Shown here one piece after another: positions 27,057 through 37,300 of a stretch of 64,000 bases of DNA. Every line of letters begins with the position of its first letter. The first letter of the stretch is position 1. Origin of the DNA: Ignavibacteria bacterium (GTDB taxonomy: Bacteria > Bacteroidota > Ignavibacteria > Tepidaquicellales > Tepidaquicellaceae). The stretch spans positions 124,001-188,000 of the forward strand of contig JADJMZ010000006.1 in NCBI GenBank assembly GCA_016709315.1. Reading direction: 5' to 3'. The notes beneath the pieces are model-generated. The model did not search any database. It was not told the origin of the DNA and was given only the letters and a program-made list of their open reading frames with translations. The position numbers and the translations under genes were made by a program.

Positions 27057-28322
27057 TCAGAATTTTAAAGGAGATAACTTATATGCAACTGCATAAGCTA
27101 TTAATGATGCTATCAGTCCGTAAAGGAATACTGTATAACAAAATCTAATATATTTGTTTTTTCTTATTATATCTTTGCTGTTGTAATAATATTCCTCAGC
27201 ATAATTTTTTGTTGCAAATTCAGAATCATTATTAAACGACTCTTTTAATTTCTTTTCAAACTCTATGTGACCTGATAAAGAGTTCATTTCGCTGCCGGAT
27301 ATGTTTAAACTTTTAGTTCCGGTTTTATTATCAGGATCATTTAATTTTCTGCTGACCGGAAATGCAGTCATTACAGAAAAAAGCAAACATACTACGCTTG
27401 TTATTAACAGAATTAACATTGGTATCAGCAGCATATTGTCAGTATCATATTTTGTAATAAATAATGACAGGAATCCTGAAATTATAAAAAGAACAGAGTT
27501 TATACTCAGCATATTTATTGCCTTCCTGTCAGCAAGACCGTTTGTCTGAATACTGTAGCTGACAGCATTGCTTAAAAACAATTCTGACCTTTTTGTATTC
27601 TCAGCATTCGTATCGGATGAAATTTTTGATCCGGAATTTTCCTTAAGTTCTTCTTTAAGAGCAATTTTTTCTGAAATTAGTTCCTGTCTTTTCTTTTCGG
27701 AATTTTTATCTTTATCTGATTTTTTTCTGAACTCCTTCTGAAGCTTTACTAATGTTTCCGCTTTGCTTTCATCGAGTGTTTTCTTTGCATACCTTGTATA
27801 GAACTTGTGTCCTGCAAGAAAATCCGTATTGATCTTAAGCCATTCTAGATCGGTATAATTTTTATTCGCCGCCTTTTCCCATTCGATACGAAGCAGGTCA
27901 GACCTGCCGTTATAATCCTTTGTGCCGATGTGAAAGAGATCAGCATCTGCAATAATTTCTTCAAGGATGTTTTTAGGTGACTGCGGATATCTGGTGGCAT
28001 TTATGCAGCCAATTATTTTTTCTGTTTTCTCATTGCTGTAATTATGTTCAGAGAGAAATTTTTTTGCAATCTCAATGCTCGCGTCTTCGTGATTCTGACT
28101 TCTTTCGATGAAGCCGGTATCGTGAAACCATGCAGCAAGAGTAACTATCTCAGTGTCTTCCTCGCTGAGATTCATCTTTCCTGCTATCTTCCTCGCTGCT
28201 TCCGCTACTTCTTCTGTATGCCTGTAATTATGGTAAATGTAGTGCGAAGGAAGTTTGTTTTTGAACAGTTCAAAAACAAAATCAGATGCAACTTCCGCTA
28301 TACTTTTATCTGACAAATTCAT
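27057..28322 (-). CDS. HD phosphohydrolase fused to Pycsar-effector-type (PycTM) membrane domain
   Basis: 421 residues. N-terminal HD domain about 1-190 with HNYRHTEEV (His), AAWFHDTGF (the HD doublet), HEDAS and DADLFHIG, a complete metal-binding set. A charged coiled-coil linker, about 190-250, follows. The C-terminal domain has two paired TM segments at about 268-325, a linker with LSGHIEFEKKL, and a final TM region near 390-415 preceded by DIIRKNKYIRFCY. This tail resembles the PycTM (DUF5706) membrane domain of Pycsar antiphage effectors. No uridylate or cytidylate cyclase is adjacent, so a true Pycsar pair is not shown. It could be a nucleotide-sensing membrane effector or a standalone phosphohydrolase. 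Confidence 0.8.
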   Translation of the reverse strand: MNLSDKSIAEVASDFVFELFKNKLPSHYIYHNYRHTEEVAEAARKIAGKMNLSEEDTEIVTLAAWFHDTGFIERSQNHEDASIEIAKKFLSEHNYSNEKTEKIIGCINATRYPQSPKNILEEIIADADLFHIGTKDYNGRSDLLRIEWEKAANKNYTDLEWLKINTDFLAGHKFYTRYAKKTLDESKAETLVKLQKEFRKKSDKDKNSEKKRQELISEKIALKEELKENSGSKISSDTNAENTKRSELFLSNAVSYSIQTNGLADRKAINMLSINSVLFIISGFLSLFITKYDTDNMLLIPMLILLITSVVCLLFSVMTAFPVSRKLNDPDNKTGTKSLNISGSEMNSLSGHIEFEKKLKESFNNDSEFATKNYAEEYYYNSKDIIRKNKYIRFCYTVFLYGLIASLIAYAVAYKLSPLKF

Positions 28323-28384
28323 TGTTATAGGTTTTAATAAAAATATGGAATTTATCGGAGAGATTAAACTGTATTAAGATTTAT

Positions 28385-28440
28385 AGGCAATAGGCAATAG
28401 GCAATAGGCAATAGTGAATAGGCAATGGGCAATAGGCAAT
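28385..28440. repeat. heptamer array (AGGCAAT)x8
   Basis: Eight tandem 7-bp units; units 5 (AGTGAAT) and 7 (GGGCAAT) are degenerate. It lies between the SIR2-TPR stop and the HD-PycTM start. Confidence 0.95.
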
Positions 28441-28450
28441 AGTAATTTTT

Positions 28451-28485
28451 TTAATTACTAATTATTAATTACTAATTATTAATTA
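28451..28485. repeat. heptamer array (YTAATTA)x5
   Basis: Alternating TTAATTA and CTAATTA units, five in all, immediately after the AGGCAAT array and 14 bp before the SIR2-TPR stop codon. Confidence 0.9.
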
Positions 28486-28499
28486 AAGTTGATCCTGGT

Positions 28500-30764
28500 T
28501 TAATTCTTGAAAATATTTTTTAAAAGACGGGTCTTTTCAAAAATGTATTTCTTTATGTTGTCATTAAGGGTTTTAGTATTCATTAAGAGATCTTTCGTTT
28601 CATTGAGCCTGAGATTTTCAAATGTTTCAGTTCCAATGATTTCTCTTAAATCACTTTCTGTTTCCGAATGATCTTCATTTAAAATTATCATGATTACAAT
28701 TTTAAGAAAATAATATTCAGCAAGTTCATTTGCTTTTTCCTTATTATTGCCATTCGTAAACTCAGACTTTTTAATTAAAATCATTGCTTTGTCAAATTCA
28801 GAATTAAACAGATAAAGTTTTAAGAGTGAATTACAGAAAGATAAATTTCGGGGATCAAGTTCAACAGCTTTAAGGTAATCAGGTTTTGCTTTTTCAATTT
28901 CATTAAGTTTCATATAAACATTCCCTCTGCAATTAAAAGTATGTGAATCTTTAGGATCTATTTCTACTGCTTTACTGTAATCCTGAATTGCTTCCTGTAA
29001 ATGATCAAGTTCTTCATTCACGAAACCCCTGTTTGAATATGCATCTGCATAATATGGATTCAGATCTATTGCATTGTTGTAATCAATTATTGCTTTTTCT
29101 TTTTCATTCATTTTGAAAAGAAAATTCCCTCTGTTGATATAAGCTTTTGCATTGCTCGGATTAAGTTCGATCGCCTTGTTGTAATCAAGTATCGCTTTGT
29201 CATTAATATTCAGCTTGTCAAGAATAATCCCTCTGTTGTTGTAAGCATTTGCAAGGTTAGGATTTAATTCAATGGCTTTGTTATAATCGGCAATTGCTTT
29301 ATCTGTTTCGCCAAGTCTCTCATAAGCCGTGCCCCTGTTATTGTATGAATTTGCGTATTCAGGATTCAGTTCGATAGCTTTATTATAATCATCCAGAGCT
29401 TTATGTCTTTCTTTCAAATCATTGTAAACATTAGCTCTGTTATGAAATGCCAGAGCGTAATTCGGATTGAGCTCTATAGCTTTTGAATAAAACTCAATCT
29501 TCTTCTGATCATTGGTTCCGCTGAATGCCATATCGAAATATTTTTCCGCCTCGCTCAGTTTATCGAATTCAATCTTGTCCTCTTCTGTCGCTTCCTCTTT
29601 CAGAATAAATTCATTCCTGAATTTGCTGATGAATGAATCCAGATCATTTTTCTTTTCCCGCGCATTTTCAGCTATGTCGTTAATGGGTTTTTTGAATTTG
29701 ACATAAAGCTTTCCGACAAGCGTATCAAAGTCATCTATCTGAACCAGGAAGCTGTTCTGTGTCTCATTTAAAAGATTAACAACTCTCCAGTGAAGATTAT
29801 CTGAATTTTTAGCGCACCAGATAAGAAGAAATTCTTTTTTATTCTTAATCTTGATCTCTTCAAGCACTGACATCACAGAGTGATCAGCTCCGTTGTATCC
29901 AATAACTATAAGCCCGAGTTTGCCGAGCGCTTCTTTCATCTTAATTTCCATATTCGGATTTAAGCGTGAGGTCTCATCATTAAGATTCTGAATGTTCTCA
30001 AATAAATAATCCCCGTGAAGTTTAATGATATTCGGCTTAGTGCTTGTGATGGAAATAAAATCCGCCATTTCATTGTGAGAGTAAACTCTTGCTTTCTTAT
30101 CCATATATTTCATCAGAGCTTCGTTCAGCAGATCGTCAAAGTTCGTCGTGAAAATATTATGTATGAGCCCATGCTGAATGAAATTTGCAAAAAGAATAAA
30201 CGCTCCGTTTGGATTTTTATTTTCGATAAGATCTTCAATCAGTATCTGTCTTTCTCTTTTGTCACCTGAATACGATTCAAACCAGAATCCGTAAAGACTG
30301 TCCCTGAAGAAGTCTTCTCGGAAGTGATTAAACAAATGCTCTTCTAATTCGGAATTTTTTAAGCCGGTCTCAGCGCTGATCTTTTCTTTTAAATATCCGG
30401 GAATCCTCTGGACAATATACTTCATGGTGATTGCCTCATGGAATTCACTTTCTCTTGCTGAAACAAAATTCTCAAATTCAGATCTTCTTTCCTCAGTAAA
30501 ATTATTCACTCTCGCGGAATAATTTTCAAAAGATTCATTCAGCTCTTTTTCAATAGTAAGACTGTCCTCATGCTGCCTGAGAAAAGCAAGTTTTCTGCAG
30601 ATATCTATCACTTCGCCGCCAAGCGGAATCCCAGAAGATTTTGAACAACCCGCTCCGATAAAAAAGCAGTTCAGCGGAATGTTCAGCTCTCTGTTTTTTT
30701 GCAGCATTGCATGCAGCAAAAACCCGAAGCTTTTAATCTTTTCTTTTTTTAATTTATATTTCAT
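28500..30764 (-). CDS. SIR2-like NADase domain fused to TPR repeats
   Basis: 754 residues from ATG 30764 (a TTG at 30770 adds two). The SIR2-like domain covers about 15-340: FIGAGCSKSSGIPLGG (NAD-binding glycine loop, about 37), TTNFDDLL (about 205), IIKLHGDY (about 245) and IVIGYNGADHS (about 290). A helical linker, then about eight TPR units from about 405 to 690, each with the N-x-G/A...A-x-x-D-Y-N-K-A-I-E-L-N-P pattern. SIR2 domains of this class in antiphage proteins deplete NAD on infection; TPRs would sense a partner. That role is inferred from architecture. The start sits directly on a 17-copy 7-bp repeat, so expression may vary by repeat slippage. Confidence 0.87.
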   Translation of the reverse strand: MKYKLKKEKIKSFGFLLHAMLQKNRELNIPLNCFFIGAGCSKSSGIPLGGEVIDICRKLAFLRQHEDSLTIEKELNESFENYSARVNNFTEERRSEFENFVSARESEFHEAITMKYIVQRIPGYLKEKISAETGLKNSELEEHLFNHFREDFFRDSLYGFWFESYSGDKRERQILIEDLIENKNPNGAFILFANFIQHGLIHNIFTTNFDDLLNEALMKYMDKKARVYSHNEMADFISITSTKPNIIKLHGDYLFENIQNLNDETSRLNPNMEIKMKEALGKLGLIVIGYNGADHSVMSVLEEIKIKNKKEFLLIWCAKNSDNLHWRVVNLLNETQNSFLVQIDDFDTLVGKLYVKFKKPINDIAENAREKKNDLDSFISKFRNEFILKEEATEEDKIEFDKLSEAEKYFDMAFSGTNDQKKIEFYSKAIELNPNYALAFHNRANVYNDLKERHKALDDYNKAIELNPEYANSYNNRGTAYERLGETDKAIADYNKAIELNPNLANAYNNRGIILDKLNINDKAILDYNKAIELNPSNAKAYINRGNFLFKMNEKEKAIIDYNNAIDLNPYYADAYSNRGFVNEELDHLQEAIQDYSKAVEIDPKDSHTFNCRGNVYMKLNEIEKAKPDYLKAVELDPRNLSFCNSLLKLYLFNSEFDKAMILIKKSEFTNGNNKEKANELAEYYFLKIVIMIILNEDHSETESDLREIIGTETFENLRLNETKDLLMNTKTLNDNIKKYIFEKTRLLKNIFKN

Positions 30765-30771
30765 ACTCAAA

Positions 30772-30890
30772 GTTAAAAGTTAAAAGTTAAAAGTTAAAAG
30801 TTAAAAGTTAAAAGTTAAAAGTTAAAAGTTAAAAGTTAAAAGTTAAAAGTTAAAAGTTAAAAGTTAAAAGTTAAAAGTTAAAAGTTAAAA
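30772..30890. repeat. heptamer array (GTTAAAA)x17 at the start of the SIR2-TPR gene
   Basis: Seventeen perfect tandem copies of GTTAAAA end 7 bp before the ATG at 30764 on the minus strand and therefore occupy its ribosome binding and leader region. No AGGAG is present there. Every frame contains stops, so the array is non-coding. Confidence 0.97.
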
Positions 30891-30979
30891 ACTAATTGAG
30901 GGAAGGTAAAATCATTAAATTAAGTTTCCTCCTCTTTCCCAAGTCCCCAGACTTTCCGAAAACGAATTTAAGAGAAAAA

Positions 30980-31041
30980 CCTCAAAGTCTTGAAGACTCA
31001 AAGAATCTTGTTTTGAAAGTTTTTACTTCGAGACTTCGAGG
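30980..31041. repeat. CTCAAAGTCT-type hairpin repeat
   Basis: CCTCAAAGTCT (30980-30990) pairs imperfectly with AGACTTCGAGG (31031-31041). Related hairpins built from CTCAAAGACTC and AAGACAC blocks occur at 26429-26462, 40707-40967, 52966-53036 and 59502-59573. Confidence 0.65.
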
Positions 31042-31103
31042 TTATTCCTTTGTTTTCAGACAGACTGCCCAGCTTGTTGAAGTTGAAACTTAATTGAAAT
31101 GTG

Positions 31104-32588
31104 TTACTTTGATTTTCCATTCTCAGTTTCCAGCTCTTCGATTTTATCAAGAAGCCATTTACGCGCTCTTACTTTTGTGTTCAAAGTCTGATGTTTCAGT
31201 TCTTCTAAGGATATATCCGCCTCTCCGATTTTTTTCTTAAAAAGTTTGGTTGATATATTTAAAAAATTTCTTATCGGAATTATCAGATTATCATTCCAGA
31301 GTCCGGATTCGCTGATCAGATGTTTTATACTGTCCACTGTATAAAAAAACAGTTTGTATTCATTCAGTTCATAATAAACTGTGAGATACATATTCTTAAC
31401 TGACCATTTGTCGTTTAAATGCTGATAGGCGGCTTTCTCAAGATATTTTAAAGCAGTATCATAATTTTTTTTATAAATTTCCAAACTTGCGTAAATATGA
31501 TTTACAACACTTTCTCTTTCTTCGCCTGATACCATTGATTTATACTTTTCAATAAATATTTCAGCAAAAACAATCTCACCTGCGTTTAAAGCTTTTGCAA
31601 AAATTCCTCTGAACCAGCCCGGGTCTATCGTTCCGTTATGAACTAATAAATCATTCTCAACCAGTTTCCGTGAAATTTCAAATTCTTCCTTGCTGAAATC
31701 CTTATCACTGTTCATCTTGCATATATTCAGGTAATTGAAAAGATGAATGTAGAAATGGAAACATTCGGACTTACTAAAACTACCCGAAATCCCGTCTATA
31801 AGAACTTTTATCCTGTTAAACAACTCTTCATTATTATTGCCGTCATATAATTTCAATAAAAGATAATAAATCTCTACAGTCTTTGAATTCATAAAACCGG
31901 ATTCCAAAGATATCTTAAGAAGTTCGTCTTTGTATTTCAGTTCATAATCTTTATTGAAAAAAAATTTTTCGTACTCAGCAAATCCGTATAATCTCAGCAT
32001 TGAAGAAAGCAAAAACTTCCACATTAAATCAATCTGAGTATTAAAACTTACTTTTTTATAATTCGGATCATACTTCAGCATGAAAACTCTGTATTGTTCT
32101 TCAAGAGTACTCAGTTTTAAATAATATTCAGGATCGCGCAGCACCTGATCCTCAAGCTGCTTTCTGATTTTGCTTATTTGTTTAAGATAAAACTTATCAG
32201 CATTCCTGGAAAGAAAAAAATCGAGGATACTTTTTTCAGAGTAAAAACTATCCTGCCTGAAATTTTTATAAGCTGCAAATTCCTCTCCCAGCTTGTATAG
32301 ATTGCTGCATAATCTTCTCACGACATCGTCCCTGTATTTGTCACCGGAGTATAATCCGTAAAATATATTTTCTTTTGTGAATTCTTTTTGATTAAAGTCA
32401 GGATAGAATTTTTTTATACTATCAAAAAAACGGGTTACTTCAGCGCGGTTATTATGAAACGGAGATTTAACAAACTTTTCAAATTCTTTCATTTCTTCTT
32501 TTGAAAAAATACTCAGAAGCTGTATGATATTGCTCTTTAAAAACGAACTCTGACCTTTTTGTTCGGATTCAGTAATTTTATTAATCAT
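31104..32588 (-). CDS. large helical hypothetical protein
   Basis: 494 residues, no signal peptide or TM, rich in Lys, Phe and Tyr. It opens with IIQLLSIFSKEEMKEFEKFVKSPFHNNR, a start I recall from a family of uncharacterised Bacteroidota/Ignavibacteria proteins, and continues as mostly alpha-helical, TPR-like segments (for example ALKYLEKAAYQHL near 390). ATG at 32588. It may share regulation with the SIR2-TPR gene downstream, but a 340-bp gap with repeats separates them. Function not known. Confidence 0.75.
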   Translation of the reverse strand: MINKITESEQKGQSSFLKSNIIQLLSIFSKEEMKEFEKFVKSPFHNNRAEVTRFFDSIKKFYPDFNQKEFTKENIFYGLYSGDKYRDDVVRRLCSNLYKLGEEFAAYKNFRQDSFYSEKSILDFFLSRNADKFYLKQISKIRKQLEDQVLRDPEYYLKLSTLEEQYRVFMLKYDPNYKKVSFNTQIDLMWKFLLSSMLRLYGFAEYEKFFFNKDYELKYKDELLKISLESGFMNSKTVEIYYLLLKLYDGNNNEELFNRIKVLIDGISGSFSKSECFHFYIHLFNYLNICKMNSDKDFSKEEFEISRKLVENDLLVHNGTIDPGWFRGIFAKALNAGEIVFAEIFIEKYKSMVSGEERESVVNHIYASLEIYKKNYDTALKYLEKAAYQHLNDKWSVKNMYLTVYYELNEYKLFFYTVDSIKHLISESGLWNDNLIIPIRNFLNISTKLFKKKIGEADISLEELKHQTLNTKVRARKWLLDKIEELETENGKSK

Positions 32589-32887
32589 ATTTTTATTGGG
32601 ACAAATATAAGTTTTGATCCGGTAAAACTACTGAAAATATATAATAAAATCCAATAAAGATTTAATTATAATAAAAAGTTATGGGACAAATCAGGGAACT
32701 TCTCTTTGCACAAATATATATTTTCGCATAATTTGCATAAAAATTTATTTCTGTGCCGGATAGTTTTAAAAAGTATATCAATCAAATTATTTTCAGACTA
32801 TATATGACTTTAAACAATATTTGTGAGAAAGATAAATATAGCTTTTTCAATCTCAATTTAAATTAAAATAACATAAAGGAGAAAAAC
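32589..32887. other. divergent intergenic region
   Basis: AT-rich spacer between the divergent hypothetical (-) and lipoprotein (+) genes. It must hold both promoters, but none stands out. An AAAGGAG ribosome binding site (about 32875-32881) precedes the lipoprotein ATG. No repeats seen. Confidence 0.5.
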
Positions 32888-34212
32888 ATGCGGAAAGTAT
32901 TTCTTTACTTTACTATCTTTTTATTTTTATCACTTTTCCTGAACGGGTGTGAAAAGATTCAAATCCAGTCAATCCCGGAAATCCAAATCCTGGCGGTACC
33001 GGCGCAACAAAGTCATTCACTTCAGCAGAAAACGGTTCATTGGATTACGAGGGTTTCAGTTTAGTGATAAAAACCGAAACCGTTCCGAGACTTCAAAGCA
33101 ATGCCTCCGGCACTGTTGCTTTTTCTATAAATACTTCATCATCAATAGACAGCGGAATAGCGGGTCTTCCGGCAGGTTACTCAATAATCAGTAAATATTT
33201 AAAAGCTGGTCCTGAAGCATTTTATTTTAACCTGCCTGTTCAGATATATCTTCCTGCTTCAGGAGAATCTTCACCTCAGAATCTTATTGTATTTAAATAT
33301 TCTCCAAATATTCAGGAATGGAAAATTGTTACAACTTCAGCAATTGATACAGCCGGTAAAAGGATCGGTGTTGATGTTCTCGAACTTGGATATTTTGTAT
33401 TAGCAAAAAAAATAAGTGCTGATAATACAATGTCTGATTTCAGACAAGGCGGTTGTGTATTTGACTACCAGGAATTATGGACAAATTTCATTTTGACAGT
33501 TAACAGCGCTGCACTTGAAAAGCCGGAGCAACTTGCTTTATTTGCAAACGGTTTTATAGGAGGAACATATTCCGGACCTGTGTTTCAGGGTTGTCCGGAA
33601 GGAAAGACAAAAGCTATAGTTCCTCAGGGGACAATTTCATTTTGGGTTTCAAAAACATTATGCCAGGGTTCAGACCGGCAGATATATACATACTCTTTGC
33701 CGGCTTCAGTTACAGTGAGTGATCCTTTGAATTTTAACGGATGGTCTACTTATGATGCAGTAACTTATGTGCCTTTTACTCTTCCTGCAGGAGGAAGCTG
33801 GATATTGGGAAGACCTTCGGGCGGCTCCGGAAGCTGGCCTCCTCCGACAATTCCTTTCGGATCGGGAACATTTCAGGCAACTTTAACCTGGTACAATTCA
33901 GCCGGAGAAATTACAGACCTTGATCTTCATTTGTATGGTCCTGATAATCTGCATATTTTTTATCAGAACAGGACTTCGGCAAATTTTGAACTCGACAGAG
34001 ACTGGACCAGTCAGACCGGAAATGCAATTGAAAATATTTACAGTACTACAACTTCAATTCCTTCCGGAAATTATGAAGTGAAGGTTCATAATTATTCAGG
34101 AGTCCAGAAGAGTTTTAATGTAAGAGTAATACTAAACGGAGCATCATCGAATTTTTCAGGCACAGTGTCGCAGGGTCAGGAAGTGACAGCAAGAAGTTTT
34201 ACAATTCAATAA
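32888..34212 (+). CDS. secreted lipoprotein with C-terminal YfaP/DUF2135-like domain (one frameshift)
   Basis: ATG at 32888 with AAAGGAG before it gives MRKVFLYFTIFLFLSLFLNGC, a signal peptide with a lipobox (L-N-G-C). Right after the Cys the frame slips near 32951-32955: adding one A to the four-A run yields CEKDSNPVNPGNPNPGG, joining the 390-residue downstream frame. The corrected protein is about 441 residues. The C-terminal 110 residues (ATLTWYNSAGEITDLDLHLYGPD...) resemble the YfaP/DUF2135 beta-sandwich. A central region has paired Cys (GGCVF, FQGCPEG, LCQGSD). Probably anchored to the outer membrane; role unknown. It stands alone between two intergenic regions and ends at a terminator. 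Confidence 0.8.
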
Positions 34213-34272
34213 TTATAGCTTGGAATCTCCATCTGAAATTACTAACTGCTTATAGCACTTTGTATTTAATAA

Positions 34273-34303
34273 AAAAGGCAGGAGATCAATCCTGCCTTTT
34301 TTA
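34273..34303 (+). terminator. bidirectional Rho-independent terminator
   Basis: AAAAGGCAGGA and TCCTGCCTTTT form an 11-bp stem with a short loop, with flanking A and T runs. It lies between two convergent genes and can serve the lipoprotein (+) and the efflux operon (-). Confidence 0.85.
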
Positions 34304-34326
34304 TTTTCTGAAATGTTAATTGTTAT

Positions 34327-37300
34327 TTAATCCGGCTGTATAACGATATCTGATGTCACTGGTTCAGTTTCTTTCTTTTTGAATCTGTCAAGAATATTGT
34401 TTACTGAAACAAATATTGTAGGAACTACAACAAGTGTAAGAAATGTAGCTACAGAAAGTCCGAATATGATCGCAACTCCCATCGGTCTCCAGAACGCTGT
34501 GTTCTGCCCGCCGATTACCCACGACAATGTTCTCCAGTCAAAATCCACTCCTGTTGTAAGAGGCACAAGTCCGAGTATGGTCGCAGCTGCCGTCAAGAAT
34601 ACAGGTCTTAGTCTTATCATTCCCGACTGGATCACGGATTCTTCTCTCGACAGCCCTCTGGATTCAAGCTCTTTCTGAAAATCCAAAAGTATGATTGCAT
34701 TTCTTACTACAATTCCTCCGAGAGCGATCACTCCTATTCCTGTCATTATAATTCCGAAAGGAGTCTGTGTGATCAGAAGTCCAAGCAACACTCCTATCAG
34801 AGATAGCAGCACAGTAAACATTATGATCACCGGTGATGTGATGGAATTGAATTCTATCACAAGAAAGAAAAATACAAGTAGCAGCGAAATCAAAAAAGCT
34901 TTGGCAAGGAATGTCTGCGACTCCTCCTGACTTTCCTGCTCACCGGTATAAACTATTCCGTATCCCGTCGGGAATTTCAGGTCTTTTAATTTTTCCTTTA
35001 CATCAATAAGTACATCATTTCCGAGTCTTCCTTCTGCGTTTGCTGATACAGTTACAACCCGTTTAAGATCCTTTCTGTTAATTGCGCCGATGCCTCCTGA
35101 AAAATCTATTTTGGCGACAGATGTCAGCGGAACTTTAGCGCCATCTTTTCCCGGAAGATAAATATCCGAAATTGCCGATATACTTTCTCTCTGAGAGGAA
35201 TCAAGTCTTACTGTAATATCATATTCATTATCAGCTACTCTGAATTTACTTGCAGCAGTTCCGTTGATTGCTGTTCTGACTGTAGATGCAATCGTAGCAG
35301 TACTTAGCCCGTAAAGAGAAGCTTTCTCTCTGTCAATCGATATTTTAATCTCAGGTCTTGCTTCATCAAAATCATCTTTCAGATCTTTTATACCGGGAAT
35401 ATCTTTTATAGCTTTTTTTACTTCGTCTGATAACTGTCCGAGTTTTACAAAATCATCTCCTGATATTTCTATATTTACAGGAGGTCCTGTCGGTGGACCG
35501 CCGGATTGTTTCTGTATTCTCACATCTGCAGTTGTAATATTGTTTATAGCATCTCGTATCTCTTCTATAGTTTTAAATGAACTCTGCTCCCTGTCTTCTT
35601 TATCAAAAAAACTGAGAGTAATTGTACTCTTGCTTGATACATCGCTTCCGAATCCTTCGCCAATTTCCGAACCGACATTCGTCAGATAATATTCTATATC
35701 TTTAAACGGAGGAAGTTTCTGCTCAACAATTTTTGTTACTTCATTTGATTTGTCGAGATTAGTTCCTACCGGCATATTAACATGAATGTATGCCTGCTGC
35801 GGCTCTACCTGCGGAAAGAATTCTATTCCGTTATTGAATTTTCCGTAAACAAAAAATACAAGGAACAGCATAAAGACTGTTCCTCCTATAGTAAATTTTC
35901 TGTGCTTTAACGCAAATCGAAGGGCTTTTTCATAACTCTTAACAATGGCTGCAAACAGTTCATCAAACCATAAATGAAATTTTGTTATAATATTATACCA
36001 CTTTGTCTTCTTATGAAGTCTTTCTCTGTCTTTTTTAAAATTTATAAAATGGGCTGAAAGAACGGGGTTGATTATCATTGCAACAAACAATGATGAAAAA
36101 AGACAAACTATGAGTGTGATAGGCAAATATCTCATAAACTGTCCCACTATACCCGGAAAGAAAAGCAATGGTGCGAATGAAGAAATGATAGTGAACGTGG
36201 CTATAGTAACCGGAATCTGAACTTCTCTCGGTCCTTCAATCGCGGCATCATGAGGATTGTATCCTTCCGATTCCTGCAGTCTGTAAATGTTCTCAGTTAC
36301 TACAATTGCATCATCAACAATTATTCCAAGTACAAGTATCAGTCCGAATAAAACAACTATGTTCAGCGTTACTCCGAATGCGCTTAAAATTATAAATGAG
36401 ATAAAAAATGAAAATGGTATTGAAGTCGCAACGAGAAAAGCGTTTTTTAATCCCATCGAAGCGAGAAGTATAAGACATACAAGCAGAAATCCTGTTACAA
36501 TGCCGTTTTCAAGTTCGTGAACTGTATTCTTTATGCTTTTTGACTGATCGCCTGTAAAGCTTATCTTCAGCCCTTCCGGCAATGATGATTTCTTTTTTTC
36601 TACAAGCGCTTTGATGTCATCTGCAATCCTGATAATATTTTCACCGCTTCTTTTTTTAATTACAATGGCTACTGCTTCCTGACCGTTTTCCCGGGACATT
36701 GTTGACCGTTGCTTGTATCCGTAAATTACCTGAGCTACATCCCTCAGGTAAATAGGTTTTCCCGATTCAGCTTTAATAACAATATCCCTGATCAGTTCCG
36801 GATCCTGATATTCACCCGGCACTCTTACGAGATAATTCTGCGTCCCTACATCAACGCTACCTCCGGGAATACTGAGATTCTCCATACCGATTTTTCCCGT
36901 GATGTCAGTAAAAGTCAGATTGTAATATTTAAGTCTGTTAGCGTCAACATTGATCTTTACTTCTCTTTCAAGTCCTCCTTTGACATCGGCTGAAAGAATT
37001 CCGGATATTCCTTCTATATCATCGCTCAACTTATCCGCTATATCTTTCAATGCAGCAAGACCTAAATTTCCGGAAAGATTAACATAAAGCATCGGCTGTT
37101 CGGCAAGGTTGATTTCCATAACATTCGGCTCTTCGATATCTTTCGGCATTTTTGTCTTGGCAATAGAAACTTTATCTCTGACTTTCTGAAGCGCTTCATC
37201 AATTTTTACATCAGGATTAAATTCAATATTTACAAAAGAAAAACTTTCCTGAGAAATGGAAGTTACTTTCTTTACGTCTTTTATTCCTTTCACTTCTTTC

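Noticed and set aside
30772..30890. CRISPR array
   Set aside because: Seven-base head-to-tail units without spacers, so it is a microsatellite; the 21-bp array likewise has no spacer/repeat distinction, and no cas genes are present.
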